This document shows positions 41,017 through 51,433 of a DNA stretch of 64,000 bases, piece by piece. Numbering within the stretch: the stretch's first letter is position 1; every line of letters begins with the position of its first letter. The notes under the pieces were generated by a model, which was not told the origin of the DNA, did not search any database, and saw nothing but the letters and a program-made list of their open reading frames with translations. This DNA comes from Halobacteriovorax sp. (GTDB taxonomy: Bacteria > Bdellovibrionota > Bacteriovoracia > Bacteriovoracales > Bacteriovoracaceae), in the NCBI GenBank assembly GCA_002720865.1, contig PBIO01000031.1, forward strand, positions 310,001-374,000, in the 5' to 3' direction. A program made the position numbers and the translations under genes.

Positions 41017-42465
41017 ATGGCCGTAGAAGTAAAAGTTTTTAATAATCTAACCAGAAGTAAAGAAGCACTTAAACCAATCACTGAAGGGAAAGTTAACTTC
41101 TATTCTTGTGGACCTACGACCTATGACTTTCTTCATGTTGGTAATGCCAGAGCACTCGTTGTGGGAGATTTAATTCACCGAATTTTGAAGAGTCTTGGCT
41201 ATGAAGTGAACTTTGTTCGAAACTTTACTGACGTTGATGACAAGATTATTGAAAGGGCCAATGAGCTCGGAGTCGATTCCCTAGAGCATTCAGCTAAGTA
41301 TGTTGATGAATGTATTAAAGATATGAATAGCCTAGGCATGGAACCAGCCACCCATACCCCTAAAGTAAGTGAGACTATGGATGAGATTATCGACATGGTT
41401 AAAACCTTGATTGATAAAGGTATTGGCTACGAAGTTAATGGTGAAGTTCTCTACCATGTTCCAGCTTTTGAAGAATATGGAAAGCTTAGCAAAAAAGTTT
41501 TAGATTCCCTTCAGCATGGAGTTCGTGTTGAAGTTGATTCTCATAAAAAGCATCCGTCTGACTTTGTTTTATGGAAGCCTGCAAAAGAAGGGGAGCCTTC
41601 GTGGGATTCTCCTTGGGGTAAAGGTCGACCTGGTTGGCATATTGAATGTTCAGCAATGAGTAAGAAGTTCTTAGGGGATAATTTTGATATTCACCATGGT
41701 GGAATCGATTTGATGTTTCCTCATCATGAAAATGAAATTGCTCAGTCTGAAGCAGCTAATGGCTGCGCTTTTTCTAATAACTGGGTTCATAATGAGTTTT
41801 TAAATTTTGGTGACACCAAGATGAGTAAATCATTAGGGAATGTGGTTACCATTAGAAACTTTGTGGAAACTTACGGTGGTAAAGTTTTAAGACAAATTCT
41901 TTCTTCCACTCACTACCGTAGTGTGATGGGTTGGAGTGAAGAGGTGATTGAAAGATCTATTAGCGATCTAGAGAGAATCCATGAGTTTACTTTAAAGCTT
42001 GAGTCATTAAAGCCAGGAGATGACGAGTCGGCACTAGCTGAAATTGAAACTCTCGTTCCTAAGATGAAAGAAGAGCTTTCAAATGACTTTAATGTTCCCG
42101 GGGCCATGTCTCACTTTTTTACTTTAGTAAGACTTGTGAACCGAGAATTTTCGGACAAGGCTCCAGGACAAAAAACTCTAAACGCCATATTAGAAGTTGT
42201 TAATTTCACTAAGGCATCTACTGGGCTTGTCCATGACAATCCAGGAGAAGTTTTAAAAGAGGCCAATAATGCAAAAAAGGCCCTACAAGGTGATACTGGC
42301 GGAGCGCTTTCAGATGAGGCCATAGATCAGCTCATTCAGGATCGAAAGCAGGCCAGGGCCGATAAGGACTGGGGCAAAGCTGATGAGATTAGAGATAAAC
42401 TTAATGATGCTGGAGTCGTTGTAAAAGATAATCCAGACGGAAGCTATTCTTGGTCTTACAAGTAA
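41017..42465 (+). CDS. cysS: cysteinyl-tRNA synthetase
   Basis: This 482-residue class I synthetase charges tRNA-Cys. The HIGH-type motif is His-Val-Gly-Asn near residue 36 and the KMSKS motif is Lys-Met-Ser-Lys-Ser near 269. Zinc ligands are in Cys-Gly-Pro-Thr-Thr (C31) and Glu-Cys-Ser with the His-His-Glu-Asn-Glu-Ile-Ala-Gln region. An AGGAGG lies 6 bases before the ATG. Full length; the last 16 bases overlap the start proposed for the downstream lipoprotein gene. Confidence 0.96.
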   Translation: MAVEVKVFNNLTRSKEALKPITEGKVNFYSCGPTTYDFLHVGNARALVVGDLIHRILKSLGYEVNFVRNFTDVDDKIIERANELGVDSLEHSAKYVDECIKDMNSLGMEPATHTPKVSETMDEIIDMVKTLIDKGIGYEVNGEVLYHVPAFEEYGKLSKKVLDSLQHGVRVEVDSHKKHPSDFVLWKPAKEGEPSWDSPWGKGRPGWHIECSAMSKKFLGDNFDIHHGGIDLMFPHHENEIAQSEAANGCAFSNNWVHNEFLNFGDTKMSKSLGNVVTIRNFVETYGGKVLRQILSSTHYRSVMGWSEEVIERSISDLERIHEFTLKLESLKPGDDESALAEIETLVPKMKEELSNDFNVPGAMSHFFTLVRLVNREFSDKAPGQKTLNAILEVVNFTKASTGLVHDNPGEVLKEANNAKKALQGDTGGALSDEAIDQLIQDRKQARADKDWGKADEIRDKLNDAGVVVKDNPDGSYSWSYK

Positions 42466-43601
42466 TTAAGATCTTCTCAGTAATTTCACTTTTATTTTCA
42501 AGTGGGTGCTTCTTCAAATCAGAAGAAGGCACCCTTCTTCATATTCTTGAAAATAAATATGCCAATCTTGTGGTAGGGGAGCCAAGAAAAAGAGAAGTTA
42601 TTAAAGAAGTTAAGGAGCTAATTGCAGCGAAGAAGACCTTAAAAAATAATTTTGCGTCCTATGAAAAAGTAATCAAAAAAATAGGAGATGCTCATCTAAG
42701 TTTAGAGCCCGTACCTACCCCAAAAACTTTTTATTCTAATCTTAAGCTTGAGATAGAGAACTCTGTCTGGATCATAAGAGAGAATCAAAAGAGAAAGCGC
42801 TTAGTAAAAATTGATGGCGTCGATTACGCAGAGTGGGCCAGTAAGAATAGTCAAAGGGTCTTCGCTTCAAGTTTTCATGGGAGACGTTATCGCACCTTAA
42901 AGCTTTTAGAAGGGCATCATTTTAAGGATCTTATTATTAATCAAGTGGAGCTAGAGGACGGAGAAGTTATAGATTTAAAATGGAGCTCGACCAAAAAAGA
43001 GACCTCTTGTATTTCGGGGAAGGCTCACGATGAGAAAAATTTTATTTTAAAGGTTAGCAGCTTTTGGTGCGATGAGGGAAAATCAAAAAGAAAGGATATT
43101 TTTGAGAACTTTAAAAGAAGGCTCGATGAAACCCTTAAGCTATCTAAGGGGCATAAGAATATAATCTTAGATTTAAGAGATAATGGCGGCGGCGGTGATG
43201 ATGAGGTTCGCTATCTTTTAAGTAAGCTAATTTCTAAAAAGGCTTTTCTTTATACTTATCAGTTCGTAGGAAAAAAGAAGATTACTGAACATATTGAGCC
43301 GGCCAAGGATTCAATAGGACATAAAAATATCACCGTGCTTATAAATGGTGGCTGTTTTAGTGCCTGTGAAGTGGTTACTTCCGTTTTAAAACTCTCAGAA
43401 GCTAGGGCCATTATTGGAGAAAGAACTCACGGAGGGGCAGGGGACCCCCTATACCAAGAATTTAAAAACTCTAAACTAACTTACCCCTCCTGCGTGGTTT
43501 GGCAGGAAGATGGAAGCCTCTATGAAGGAGTGGGAGTTGCCCCTACTATTGAAGGGGATGGGGAAAGCCTTAAGAAAGCTTTCCTTTTGAGCTCACAATA
43601 A
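42450..43601 (+). CDS. S41-like peptidase lipoprotein
   Basis: This 383-residue protein uses a TTG start that overlaps cysS; no better in-frame ATG/GTG exists before the signal sequence. The lipobox Leu-Phe-Ser-Ser-Gly-Cys (C20) makes it a lipoprotein. The C-terminal part matches the tail-specific protease fold: Leu-Asp-Leu-Arg-Asp-Asn-Gly-Gly-Gly (~240-248), nucleophile S304 in Gly-Gly-Cys-Phe-Ser-Ala-Cys-Glu, then Ile-Gly-Glu-Arg-Thr-His-Gly-Gly. The CtpA-type catalytic Lys after Thr-x-Gly is missing. H82 in Asp-Ala-His-Leu-Ser may give a Ser-His arrangement as in NSR-like members. The substrate is unknown. Confidence 0.8.
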   Translation: MVLQVIKIFSVISLLFSSGCFFKSEEGTLLHILENKYANLVVGEPRKREVIKEVKELIAAKKTLKNNFASYEKVIKKIGDAHLSLEPVPTPKTFYSNLKLEIENSVWIIRENQKRKRLVKIDGVDYAEWASKNSQRVFASSFHGRRYRTLKLLEGHHFKDLIINQVELEDGEVIDLKWSSTKKETSCISGKAHDEKNFILKVSSFWCDEGKSKRKDIFENFKRRLDETLKLSKGHKNIILDLRDNGGGGDDEVRYLLSKLISKKAFLYTYQFVGKKKITEHIEPAKDSIGHKNITVLINGGCFSACEVVTSVLKLSEARAIIGERTHGGAGDPLYQEFKNSKLTYPSCVVWQEDGSLYEGVGVAPTIEGDGESLKKAFLLSSQ

Positions 43602-44814
43602 TCTCTTTTGGAAGTTCTCTCATATTATAATGACTGGCCATGGAGAATCCATAGGCCCCTACATCACCAACAGAAATGAGATCTCCTGGGTTTAGCCTCG
43701 GAAGAGATCGGCCGGTTCCAAAACAATCTGCCGTTTCGCAAATGGGTCCCACGATATCTGTTTTTACTTTTTTACCAGCACCTTTTTTTTCCGTTAGAAT
43801 CTCATGGTAGGCACCATAAAGAGAGGTTCTTACGAAGTCATTCATTCCACCGTCGACGATAGCAAAAAAACAATCTTCACTTTTTTTAGTCCGAATGACT
43901 TTTGTGATAAAAGCTCCCGCTCTGGCGGCAATCACTCGGCCTGGCTCAAAGACAATTCTGGTTTGATTATCAAAGGCATAATTTTTATAAAAACTAGACT
44001 GAAGCTCTTTTGAAATAAGGCTCATATACTCATAAGGAGTAGAGAAATTTTTCTTTTCTTCAGGTCCATAATCAACCCCAAGACCACCGCCTACATCTAA
44101 GAACTCTAGAGGACGATTAACTTCGTTGGCCAAAAGTCCAAGCTCCTTGACGGCCTTTTTCGTGGCCTTAAGACAAGTCAGTTGAGAGCCGATATGCATG
44201 GACAGACCAACCAGGTCTGTATGGGTCCAATACTTTTTATTTTTAACGGCCTTTAGGATATCCGATTTTAAAATCCCAAACTTGTGAGTCTTAAAACCAG
44301 TCGAGATATGCTTATGAGTTTTTGCGTGAACTTTTGGATTAAGTCTAAAGGCCACGCGGGCCCGTTTTTTTAATTTCTTCGCTTCAAGATTTATCTGTTC
44401 TAATTCTTCAATGGACTCTACGTTGAATGAATAGATTCCTGCCTTAATCCCTTTAATAATTTCTTCTTTTGTTTTTCCCACACCGGAGAAGACTATTTTT
44501 GATGCCTTAATACCCGCATCGAGGGCCCGTTTTAACTCACCACCGGAAACGATATCGGCTCCTGCACCATTTTTAGCGAGGGACTTTAAAAGCTTTAGGT
44601 TTGGGTTAGCCTTTAGGGCAAAACAGATTAATGGCTCGCAGATCATCGCCTTATTAGCTGATTCGAGGAAATGATTATAATTTTGAAGTAAAGTCTTCTC
44701 ACTATAAAGGTAGAAAGGGGTTTTTACCTTACCGGCTATTGTTTCAAGTGGTATATTATCAAAATGTAGCTTGCCCTTTTTATAGCAGAGCGGCGAAGAA
44801 TTTATTTTTTCCAT
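43570..44814 (-). CDS. lysA: diaminopimelate decarboxylase
   Basis: This 414-residue PLP enzyme converts meso-diaminopimelate to lysine. The PLP Lys is in Cys-Phe-Ala-Leu-Lys-Ala-Asn (~residue 69). Gly-Gly-Gly-Leu-Gly-Val-Asp-Tyr-Gly and Glu-Pro-Gly-Arg bind the cofactor phosphate. Cys-Glu-Thr-Ala-Asp is the dimer-partner active-site segment. The start is only 6 bases from the divergent uvrB start and lacks an obvious Shine-Dalgarno. The 3' end overlaps the convergent S41-like gene by 32 bases. Full length. Confidence 0.93.
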   Translation of the reverse strand: MEKINSSPLCYKKGKLHFDNIPLETIAGKVKTPFYLYSEKTLLQNYNHFLESANKAMICEPLICFALKANPNLKLLKSLAKNGAGADIVSGGELKRALDAGIKASKIVFSGVGKTKEEIIKGIKAGIYSFNVESIEELEQINLEAKKLKKRARVAFRLNPKVHAKTHKHISTGFKTHKFGILKSDILKAVKNKKYWTHTDLVGLSMHIGSQLTCLKATKKAVKELGLLANEVNRPLEFLDVGGGLGVDYGPEEKKNFSTPYEYMSLISKELQSSFYKNYAFDNQTRIVFEPGRVIAARAGAFITKVIRTKKSEDCFFAIVDGGMNDFVRTSLYGAYHEILTEKKGAGKKVKTDIVGPICETADCFGTGRSLPRLNPGDLISVGDVGAYGFSMASHYNMRELPKEIIVSSKGKLS

Positions 44815-44820
44815 AGGAAA

Positions 44821-46830
44821 ATGGTAACACAGACTATGAGCGAGTCTATCTTTAAATTAAAAAGTAAGTTTAAGCCAACCGGTGATCAACCGGCGGCCAT
44901 AAAAAGTCTTACTAAGGCCTTTACTAGTGGGGAAAGAGAGCAAACTCTTTTGGGGGTTACTGGTTCTGGTAAGACCTTTACCATGGCCCATGTGATTCAA
45001 AACCTCGGTAAAAAAACTTTAGTCTTGGCCCATAATAAGACATTGGCGGCCCAGCTTTACGCTGAATTTAGAGAATTTTTTCCAGAAAATGCGGTTGAAT
45101 ATTTTGTCTCTTATTACGACTATTATCAGCCGGAAGCTTATGTGGTGGGCTCTGATACTTATATAGAAAAAGACGCTTCTGTTAACGATGAAATTGATAA
45201 GCTAAGACATTCAGCCACAAGATCACTTCTTGAAAGAGACGATGTCATTGTTGTGGCCTCCGTAAGTTGTATCTACGGAATCGGTTCTCCCGATGAATAT
45301 AAAGATCAAAGAACCACTCTTTTTGTGGGGGATACTATTGATCGAGATGAGTTTCTTAAAACGCTAATTTCCATTCAGTATGCGAGAAATGATGTGGATT
45401 TTTCAAGGGGAACCTTTAGGGTTCGCGGGGACCTTGTTGAGGTCTTTCCTTCCCATGAAGATAGTGATGTTATTCGAATCGAATTCTTTGATAATGAAAT
45501 AGAAAATCTATCTGTGGTTGATCCTCTTAGAGGAAAAACGCTTTATACCCTTCCTAAGGTTACTATTTATCCTAAATCGCACTATGTTGTAAGTGACGAT
45601 AAAATGCAAAAGGCTATTGGCGCTATTAAGATTGAGCTCCGTGAAAGACTTCAGGAGCTACAGGCCCAGGAAAAGTTAGTTGAAAGGCAAAGACTAGAGC
45701 AGAGGACCATGCTTGATCTTGAGATGATGGAAGAGATGGGATTTTGCTCTGGAATTGAAAACTACTCTCGGCATTTAACCGGTGCTAAAGCAGGAGAGCC
45801 ACCTCCGACTCTAATCGATTTTTTCGGAGATGATTTTTTAATGATCATCGATGAGTCCCATATTTCTGTCTCCCAAGTAGGGGCCATGTATAAAGGTGAC
45901 CGGGCCAGAAAAGAGAACTTAGTAGGCTACGGCTTTAGACTTCCAAGCGCTCTTGATAATAGACCACTTCAGTTTCATGAGTTTGAAGAAAAACTTGATA
46001 AGGTTTGTTATGTCTCGGCCACTCCCGGAAATTATGAGTTAGAGCATACCAAGGGAGAGTATGTTGAGCAGATTATTAGACCGACAGGACTGCTTGATCC
46101 AGTAATTGATGTTCGAAATGCCAAAAATCAAGTTGATGATCTTTTAGTTGAAAGCAAAAAGGTAATCAAAAAAGGTTTTAGAGTTCTTATTACCACCCTA
46201 ACCAAGAAGTTAGCTGAAGAGCTAACTAGCTTTTATCAATCTGCTGGTATGAGGATTCGTTATCTTCATAGTGATATCGATACACTTGAGCGAATGGAAA
46301 TTTTAAGAGATCTACGTCTAGGGGAATTTGATATCTTGGTGGGGATTAACCTTTTAAGAGAAGGCCTTGATTTACCAGAGGTGGCTCTAGTAGGAATTTT
46401 AGACGCAGATAAAGAAGGCTTCCTGCGCTCTGAGCGCTCCCTTATTCAAACGATTGGACGTGCCGCTAGAAATAGCGAAGGAAGAGTTATCCTTTATGCC
46501 TACAAGGAAACGAAATCCATGGCCAAGGCCATTGGGGAAACAAAAAGAAGAAGAAAGATTCAAGAAGAATATAATGCTAAACATGGCATTACTCCGGAAA
46601 CAATTAATAAAAGCATTAGTGGCGGTGTGATCGAAACCTTAAGAGGGAAGAAGTCCCGCTCTAAAAAGAAGACCATCAAGTTTGATGATCTCAATATCGA
46701 AAATATCGACTCTCAAATTGCGGAACTAAAAATTCGTATGAAAGAAGAAGCTCGCCAGCTTAATTTTGAAGAAGCGGCCAAGATTAGAGATGAGATTAAA
46801 GAGCTAACTGAAGCTAAAATTCTGCTGTAG
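44821..46830 (+). CDS. uvrB: excinuclease ABC subunit B
   Basis: This protein of up to 669 residues is the UvrB helicase-like damage verifier of nucleotide excision repair. Walker A is Gly-Val-Thr-Gly-Ser-Gly-Lys-Thr (~43-50). The beta-hairpin region includes [10 protein letters not shown]. The DEAD-like Asp-Glu-Ser-His, the helicase motif Gln-Thr-Ile-Gly-Arg-Ala-Ala-Arg-Asn and a C-terminal UVR coiled coil (~635-669) are all present. An ATG at 44836 gives the more typical N-terminus (664 residues); an AGGA is only 2 bases from the 44821 ATG, so the start is uncertain. Confidence 0.96.
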   Translation: MVTQTMSESIFKLKSKFKPTGDQPAAIKSLTKAFTSGEREQTLLGVTGSGKTFTMAHVIQNLGKKTLVLAHNKTLAAQLYAEFREFFPENAVEYFVSYYDYYQPEAYVVGSDTYIEKDASVNDEIDKLRHSATRSLLERDDVIVVASVSCIYGIGSPDEYKDQRTTLFVGDTIDRDEFLKTLISIQYARNDVDFSRGTFRVRGDLVEVFPSHEDSDVIRIEFFDNEIENLSVVDPLRGKTLYTLPKVTIYPKSHYVVSDDKMQKAIGAIKIELRERLQELQAQEKLVERQRLEQRTMLDLEMMEEMGFCSGIENYSRHLTGAKAGEPPPTLIDFFGDDFLMIIDESHISVSQVGAMYKGDRARKENLVGYGFRLPSALDNRPLQFHEFEEKLDKVCYVSATPGNYELEHTKGEYVEQIIRPTGLLDPVIDVRNAKNQVDDLLVESKKVIKKGFRVLITTLTKKLAEELTSFYQSAGMRIRYLHSDIDTLERMEILRDLRLGEFDILVGINLLREGLDLPEVALVGILDADKEGFLRSERSLIQTIGRAARNSEGRVILYAYKETKSMAKAIGETKRRRKIQEEYNAKHGITPETINKSISGGVIETLRGKKSRSKKKTIKFDDLNIENIDSQIAELKIRMKEEARQLNFEEAAKIRDEIKELTEAKILL

Positions 46831-46842
46831 TGCACTGCGTAA

Positions 46843-46867
46843 ACAGGGTAATATCCTGTCATTTTTT
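46843..46867 (+). terminator. weak intrinsic terminator after uvrB
   Basis: ACAGGG (46843-46848) pairs with TCCTGT (46854-46859; one G-U) around a short loop, followed after a few bases by six T. The stem is short, so efficiency is uncertain. Confidence 0.5.
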
Positions 46868-46931
46868 CAATCCCTTTGAATAGTTAGAGCAATTTTGGTC
46901 TTATCCAGCCTCAAATGTGAGGGAACCTTTG

Positions 46932-49841
46932 ATGCGCCAGTTTATTCTAATATTAGGATTAGTTTGTAGTTTTGCGATTTCTGCAAAGGAATACAAATGG
47001 GTCCAAAAAACATCTAATGGAATTAAGTTTGCCTTGGCCTACGAGCAGGAAGGTTCTTGGATTTTGGATGAGTTCCATGCGCCAAAAGGTGAATTTCAGC
47101 AAAAGCTATCGAGTAGAAGATTTGAGAATATTGAATTGCTTAAAAAAGCTCTTATTAACTATAAGCTAGTTAATAGAATCGACTATAAGTCCCCAGATGA
47201 TTCAGACGAAAAGGCCCGTAATAAAAGAATTTGGAAGGCCACAAATAAATGGAATCAAGAATGGGAAAGAAAGTACGCGACCTGGATTCGTGAAACTCTT
47301 CATACGGATTTCTTTGTAGATTATGGAATTGAAACTGACTGTGCCGACGTAATCGTGGGTCTTCGCTGGATTTTTTCTAGAATTAATAAATTACCTGCAG
47401 GAAATACTTTGGCCGGGACAGATAAGGTTTTTACCAATGAGCATATGCTTAGATCATGGAAAAAACTAGAGACAGATCCTATTTGGCATAAAGATAAGCT
47501 TTTTATGACTGCTTTAAACTACCTAATGGATAATACTTATACTCACTCTGTATGGGATGATAGCTACCCGTTAAAAATTTCTTCGGACTCGCTTATTGAA
47601 GGAACATTCTATTTAAATTTAGAGGATGTTTCTGGGCATGTGAGAATAGTCGCCAAAACTAGTTATAATAGCTTAACTAGTGTGCCTCTTATTATGCGAG
47701 CTTCTACTGTCCCAAGAGGACTTAGACGATTAAGTGAAGAGGTTTTTCTTAATTTTGAAAAGCCTGAGGCAAGCACATCTGGGTTTCGTGCCATGAGATG
47801 GCCTGAGGGAAAAGGAAAAAAGCTAAAACTTAAGAAAGACAGTACCCACCCTTCATTTGGAAATAATCAATACGATGATGATTTTGTTGGAGAAGGGGAG
47901 TCCTTTGCATTAGGTGTTTTTAAAGCAGTAAGACCTGATTTTAGCGTAGAGCAACTTATAAAAGAAGGTCTTGGTGATATTGGAGAGGCCTTAGAGCTTA
48001 GAAAGTCCGTGGTTGAGGAAGGCTTTAGTGCCTGTCAGCTAATAGATTGCTCTCCTGGAACTGATGCCTACGAAGCTTACTCAACTCCAAGTAGAGACTC
48101 TAAGATTCAAAAGCTTTTTCACTCGCTTGAAAAGCTAGTTAAGAGCTTAAAAGTTGTGCTTCCTGGTCTTGAAAAAAGCTGGGAAGAGGCCTTGAGTAAA
48201 AAGACTGTGGAAGTCCTCGGAAAAAGCCTCAATATGAAACAGGCCCGCTATATGTTTAAAGAGGGGCAGTACTCATTTGATCCAAGACATAGCCTTGAGG
48301 CCAGATGGTCAACTTCTTCCATAGGACTTGCTGAGCTGGTTAAGGCCAAGCTTGAGAAGCTTTTAAAAGAGCGCGAAGAAAGAATTAATGAAAGAGGTAC
48401 TTGTGAGCAGGACTGTTTTCCAAAGGGAGGATGGTACTGGGATGGAAATACTTTTGAGCTCGATGCCAAGATTGCTCAAGTAAATTATTTAGTTCGAAAT
48501 TTTTGTAATGTTTTTGAATCCGGTAATTGTCAAAATGATCTTGATATAGATCTAAATGAAAAGAGAGTCCTTGCTAATGGAGAAAACAATTCTCTTCTTT
48601 ACTGGCAAGATAAGATTCCCTTCTTTAATAGTGACCCAAGAGTCGCTAAAAACTACAACTGGGGTGAGAGCTTATCAAATGCCTTTCATCTTCCGGCCTT
48701 TAAAAACTTAGAGATTACAGATAATGCCGTCGCAGTGATTGATTATAAGAAGGTTGTGAACCTTCCTACGGGAGCGAAAATAAGTATTCCAGAAAGTGAA
48801 TTTACATCTCTTAATAAGAAGGGATTAGGTTTTATTCAAAATGGAAAAGTTCTTACGGCCATAAGTGAAACCGGCGAGCTTGGGAGCACTCTTCTTTTAG
48901 AAAATGCCCCAAAACTTCTTAAAAGTTATTGGAAAAATAGTTTAGGCGTCCTCGTTGGAGAAGAAGAAACTTTAATTATTGAAAGAAGAGCAGAGGGCTT
49001 ACTTTTAAATTTAAGAGATACTCGTAAACTAGAAGTTCTTTCGCCTACAATGTTTGCCTTCTTAGAAACGGAAAATAATAGCATCCTGGTAATTACAGAT
49101 AATCGAGCGGCCCAGTTTGATCTAGGAAAAGATCGTCTATGGTCTTGGACCTATGTGGGTCAAGATGACAAAGAAGCGGTAATTGCAGGAGTCAACGGAG
49201 ACGGAGAAGCGGGATTTAAAATTCTTAATCTTCAAACAGGTGAGATTAGCTGGAGAGATGGTGACGAGATCTCAATTCACTCAAATCTTGGGAATGGACT
49301 TTGGATTTATACAGAAAATGACGACTTAAAGTTAGGAAGCCTTAACGGAGAAGAAGTTCTCTTTAAAGGTGAAGGTGTTTTTCTTGAGCAAAATGGAGAA
49401 TATATAACTCTCTATAAGGATAATGAAAGTTTGGCCTATAAGCTAAACAGGGGTCTAACTAGAATTGAAGCTCCTGCAAGGTCTAGAGAACTTTCAGGAA
49501 CAGCCGGGCCTTATTTAGGATGGACCAACTCAGAAAATATGGTTGAGCTTTTTAAGGCCAATGGAAGCAAGATTGGGGCAATTTCACAAGGTGTCGAGGT
49601 TCAATCAACTTCAAAATGGGCCAATTTTGAATTTAATAGCTCCCATGGAAAATTCGAAGGAAATGGCGGGCTTTTAAGACCGCAGGGGCCAGGAGTCGCT
49701 CTTCCAGAGATGACCTTTTTAAAATCAGTTCATAAAAAAGATGAAGACAGTAAGTACCTAAAAATTAATAGGTTAAAAATATTGGAAAGAGGAATCCTCA
49801 TTCAAACTTATCCAGGAATGTATTCCTGGCTTGAGCTTTGA
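46932..49841 (+). CDS. large secreted protein with possible papain-like peptidase domain and C-terminal beta-propeller
   Basis: I chose the ATG at 46932 (GAGGG about 8 bases upstream) over a GTG at 46917. The result has 969 residues with a signal peptide to ~Ser17-Ala18. Residues ~125-245 hold Thr-Asp-Cys-Ala-Asp (C137) and, about 100 residues on, Ser-Gly-His-Val-Arg-Ile-Val (H236). That order of Cys and Gly-His is seen in NlpC/P60- and CHAP-like cysteine hydrolases. The C-terminal ~370 residues repeat short strands of propeller type (Gly-Asp-Gly-Glu-Ala-Gly-Phe-Lys-Ile). The peptidase call is a guess from two motifs. It probably acts on the envelope or outside the cell. Confidence 0.55.
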   Translation: MRQFILILGLVCSFAISAKEYKWVQKTSNGIKFALAYEQEGSWILDEFHAPKGEFQQKLSSRRFENIELLKKALINYKLVNRIDYKSPDDSDEKARNKRIWKATNKWNQEWERKYATWIRETLHTDFFVDYGIETDCADVIVGLRWIFSRINKLPAGNTLAGTDKVFTNEHMLRSWKKLETDPIWHKDKLFMTALNYLMDNTYTHSVWDDSYPLKISSDSLIEGTFYLNLEDVSGHVRIVAKTSYNSLTSVPLIMRASTVPRGLRRLSEEVFLNFEKPEASTSGFRAMRWPEGKGKKLKLKKDSTHPSFGNNQYDDDFVGEGESFALGVFKAVRPDFSVEQLIKEGLGDIGEALELRKSVVEEGFSACQLIDCSPGTDAYEAYSTPSRDSKIQKLFHSLEKLVKSLKVVLPGLEKSWEEALSKKTVEVLGKSLNMKQARYMFKEGQYSFDPRHSLEARWSTSSIGLAELVKAKLEKLLKEREERINERGTCEQDCFPKGGWYWDGNTFELDAKIAQVNYLVRNFCNVFESGNCQNDLDIDLNEKRVLANGENNSLLYWQDKIPFFNSDPRVAKNYNWGESLSNAFHLPAFKNLEITDNAVAVIDYKKVVNLPTGAKISIPESEFTSLNKKGLGFIQNGKVLTAISETGELGSTLLLENAPKLLKSYWKNSLGVLVGEEETLIIERRAEGLLLNLRDTRKLEVLSPTMFAFLETENNSILVITDNRAAQFDLGKDRLWSWTYVGQDDKEAVIAGVNGDGEAGFKILNLQTGEISWRDGDEISIHSNLGNGLWIYTENDDLKLGSLNGEEVLFKGEGVFLEQNGEYITLYKDNESLAYKLNRGLTRIEAPARSRELSGTAGPYLGWTNSENMVELFKANGSKIGAISQGVEVQSTSKWANFEFNSSHGKFEGNGGLLRPQGPGVALPEMTFLKSVHKKDEDSKYLKINRLKILERGILIQTYPGMYSWLEL

Positions 49842-49910
49842 CCCTGCAGATTTTTCAAAACCCTTACCTTTTTACCTAGTGGCCCTAAACAGATGGTTAG
49901 GTCCAAGTAA

Positions 49911-49938
49911 TTGATTTAGATTAAGGCGCTTATAAAAT
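49911..49938 (+). promoter_or_regulatory. possible sigma-70 promoter for the TolC-like pair
   Basis: TTGATT (49911-49916), 16 bases and TAAAAT (49933-49938) lie 38 bases before the start at 49977. The match is moderate; other AT-rich hexamers occur in the same stretch. Confidence 0.35.
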
Positions 49939-49976
49939 TATAGATTTAACGAAATACACAGTTGTGGGAGCTCAAC

Positions 49977-51410
49977 ATGAGAAACGCTTGGATGAAATTA
50001 CTATTAATCATAGGGATCTTTTCCCTTTCATTTCGACTATTTGCTGTCGATGTACTGACTTTATCGGATGTTCGAAAAGAAGTTCTTTCGGATAATATTG
50101 ATATTAAGATTCAGTATGAAAAATACTATCAGGCACAAAAAAGTGTCCAGGTCGCTCTTGGAGAATTTCTTCCAAGATTAAACGTAGAAATGCTACGTAT
50201 AAGCGGTACTCTTAGTGTTGCTCAAGCTATTCTTCCAACTCCTTCTGACTGGTTCTCATACCAAGCTTCACAAGAGCTTGAAGTAGCTGAAGCTTTCGCT
50301 ACAGAAACTCTTAGACTAAATATCCTAGAAGGAATGACTAAAAATTTTATCAATATCAAATTTCAAGAAGAGCTAGTTGCTTCCGCTGAAGAGCAAACAA
50401 AGCTACTAGAAGAAATCCTTGAAACAATGATTGCTAGAGAAGCTCTAGGGGCAGCAACTCCAACACAAGTTTATATCGCTAGAAAGACTCTTCAGTCACA
50501 TAAGCAGCAATTATTTGCTTTAAGAAGCATTATCTCTGCTGAGAAATTTGCTTTAAATATGGCCTTAAGTAGAATTCCTACTCAAGAGTACGTTCTTGGA
50601 GAACTTCCGGAAGTATCAACTGAGATGGTTCCAGAGACAATTGCTGAAGGAACTGAGCTAGCTATTAATAACTCAACTGAACTTGCTCAAAACTTCTTTT
50701 TAAAGGAAGGAGCTCAGTATATGGAAGCTTCAGCTCGTTGGTCATTCCTAAGCTTTCAGGGAATTGGTTTTGATTACCCAGCTCTAGTTGCTATTGAGAA
50801 ATCTAAAGTAAGAGTAATTGAGCTACAAGGACAAAGAACTGAGCTTAAAATTAGAAACCAGGTACACGCTACTTATAAGGATCTTGAGTTAATTGACGAG
50901 AGAATTGAAATTCAAGAGCAAATCATCGCTGAAACTGAAAAAGATGTAGCTGAAAAAGAAGTTCTTTATAAGGGCGGTCAAATTACTTTTGAGGCCTATG
51001 TTGACGCTAGAAAAACTCTTATGGCTGAAGAAAGAGCTCTTATTTCTTTTGAAATGGAAAAAGAAATCAAAAAAGTAACTTTAAAGAGACAACTAGGATT
51101 TGACGCTAGCTTAAATACTCTTGGTGCTGATTATACATCTTTAGTTCTTAACTTAGACGTAACGCTTTCTTCAGTAGCAAAGCATAAGAAAGTAACGGCT
51201 ACTCTTAAAGGAAGCAAGGCTGCCATGGCAGACATCGTTAGTGTTAAGTACTCAGTAACTAATATGATTAAAGACGAAAGAGTTATTGATATGACTTCGA
51301 ACTACGCTAAGAAGTTCAAGTTAAAGAAAAAAGGTAACTATGTCGTAACCGCTGAAATTTTAATGCTAAATGGAGAAGTTCTAACTCGTGAAGTTCAAAT
51401 CTCACGCTAA
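49977..51410 (+). CDS. TolC-like outer-membrane protein with C-terminal beta domain (first copy)
   Basis: I chose the ATG at 49977, with GGGAG about 8 bases upstream; an in-frame TTG at 49962 is also possible. The 477-residue protein has a signal peptide to ~Ala23 and the paired helical hairpins of the outer-membrane efflux family (~25-380 region). After these, where TolC proteins normally end, an extra ~85-residue beta domain follows. It has Val-Thr-Ala-Thr-Leu-Lys-Gly, Ser-Val-Lys-Tyr-Ser-Val-Thr and Gly-Asn-Tyr-Val-Val-Thr-Ala-Glu-Ile, a pattern like prokaryotic YEATS domains. The next gene is a paralogue with the same layout. Confidence 0.7.
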   Translation: MRNAWMKLLLIIGIFSLSFRLFAVDVLTLSDVRKEVLSDNIDIKIQYEKYYQAQKSVQVALGEFLPRLNVEMLRISGTLSVAQAILPTPSDWFSYQASQELEVAEAFATETLRLNILEGMTKNFINIKFQEELVASAEEQTKLLEEILETMIAREALGAATPTQVYIARKTLQSHKQQLFALRSIISAEKFALNMALSRIPTQEYVLGELPEVSTEMVPETIAEGTELAINNSTELAQNFFLKEGAQYMEASARWSFLSFQGIGFDYPALVAIEKSKVRVIELQGQRTELKIRNQVHATYKDLELIDERIEIQEQIIAETEKDVAEKEVLYKGGQITFEAYVDARKTLMAEERALISFEMEKEIKKVTLKRQLGFDASLNTLGADYTSLVLNLDVTLSSVAKHKKVTATLKGSKAAMADIVSVKYSVTNMIKDERVIDMTSNYAKKFKLKKKGNYVVTAEILMLNGEVLTREVQISR

Positions 51411-51433
51411 TTAGAACGATATAAGAGGTAAGT

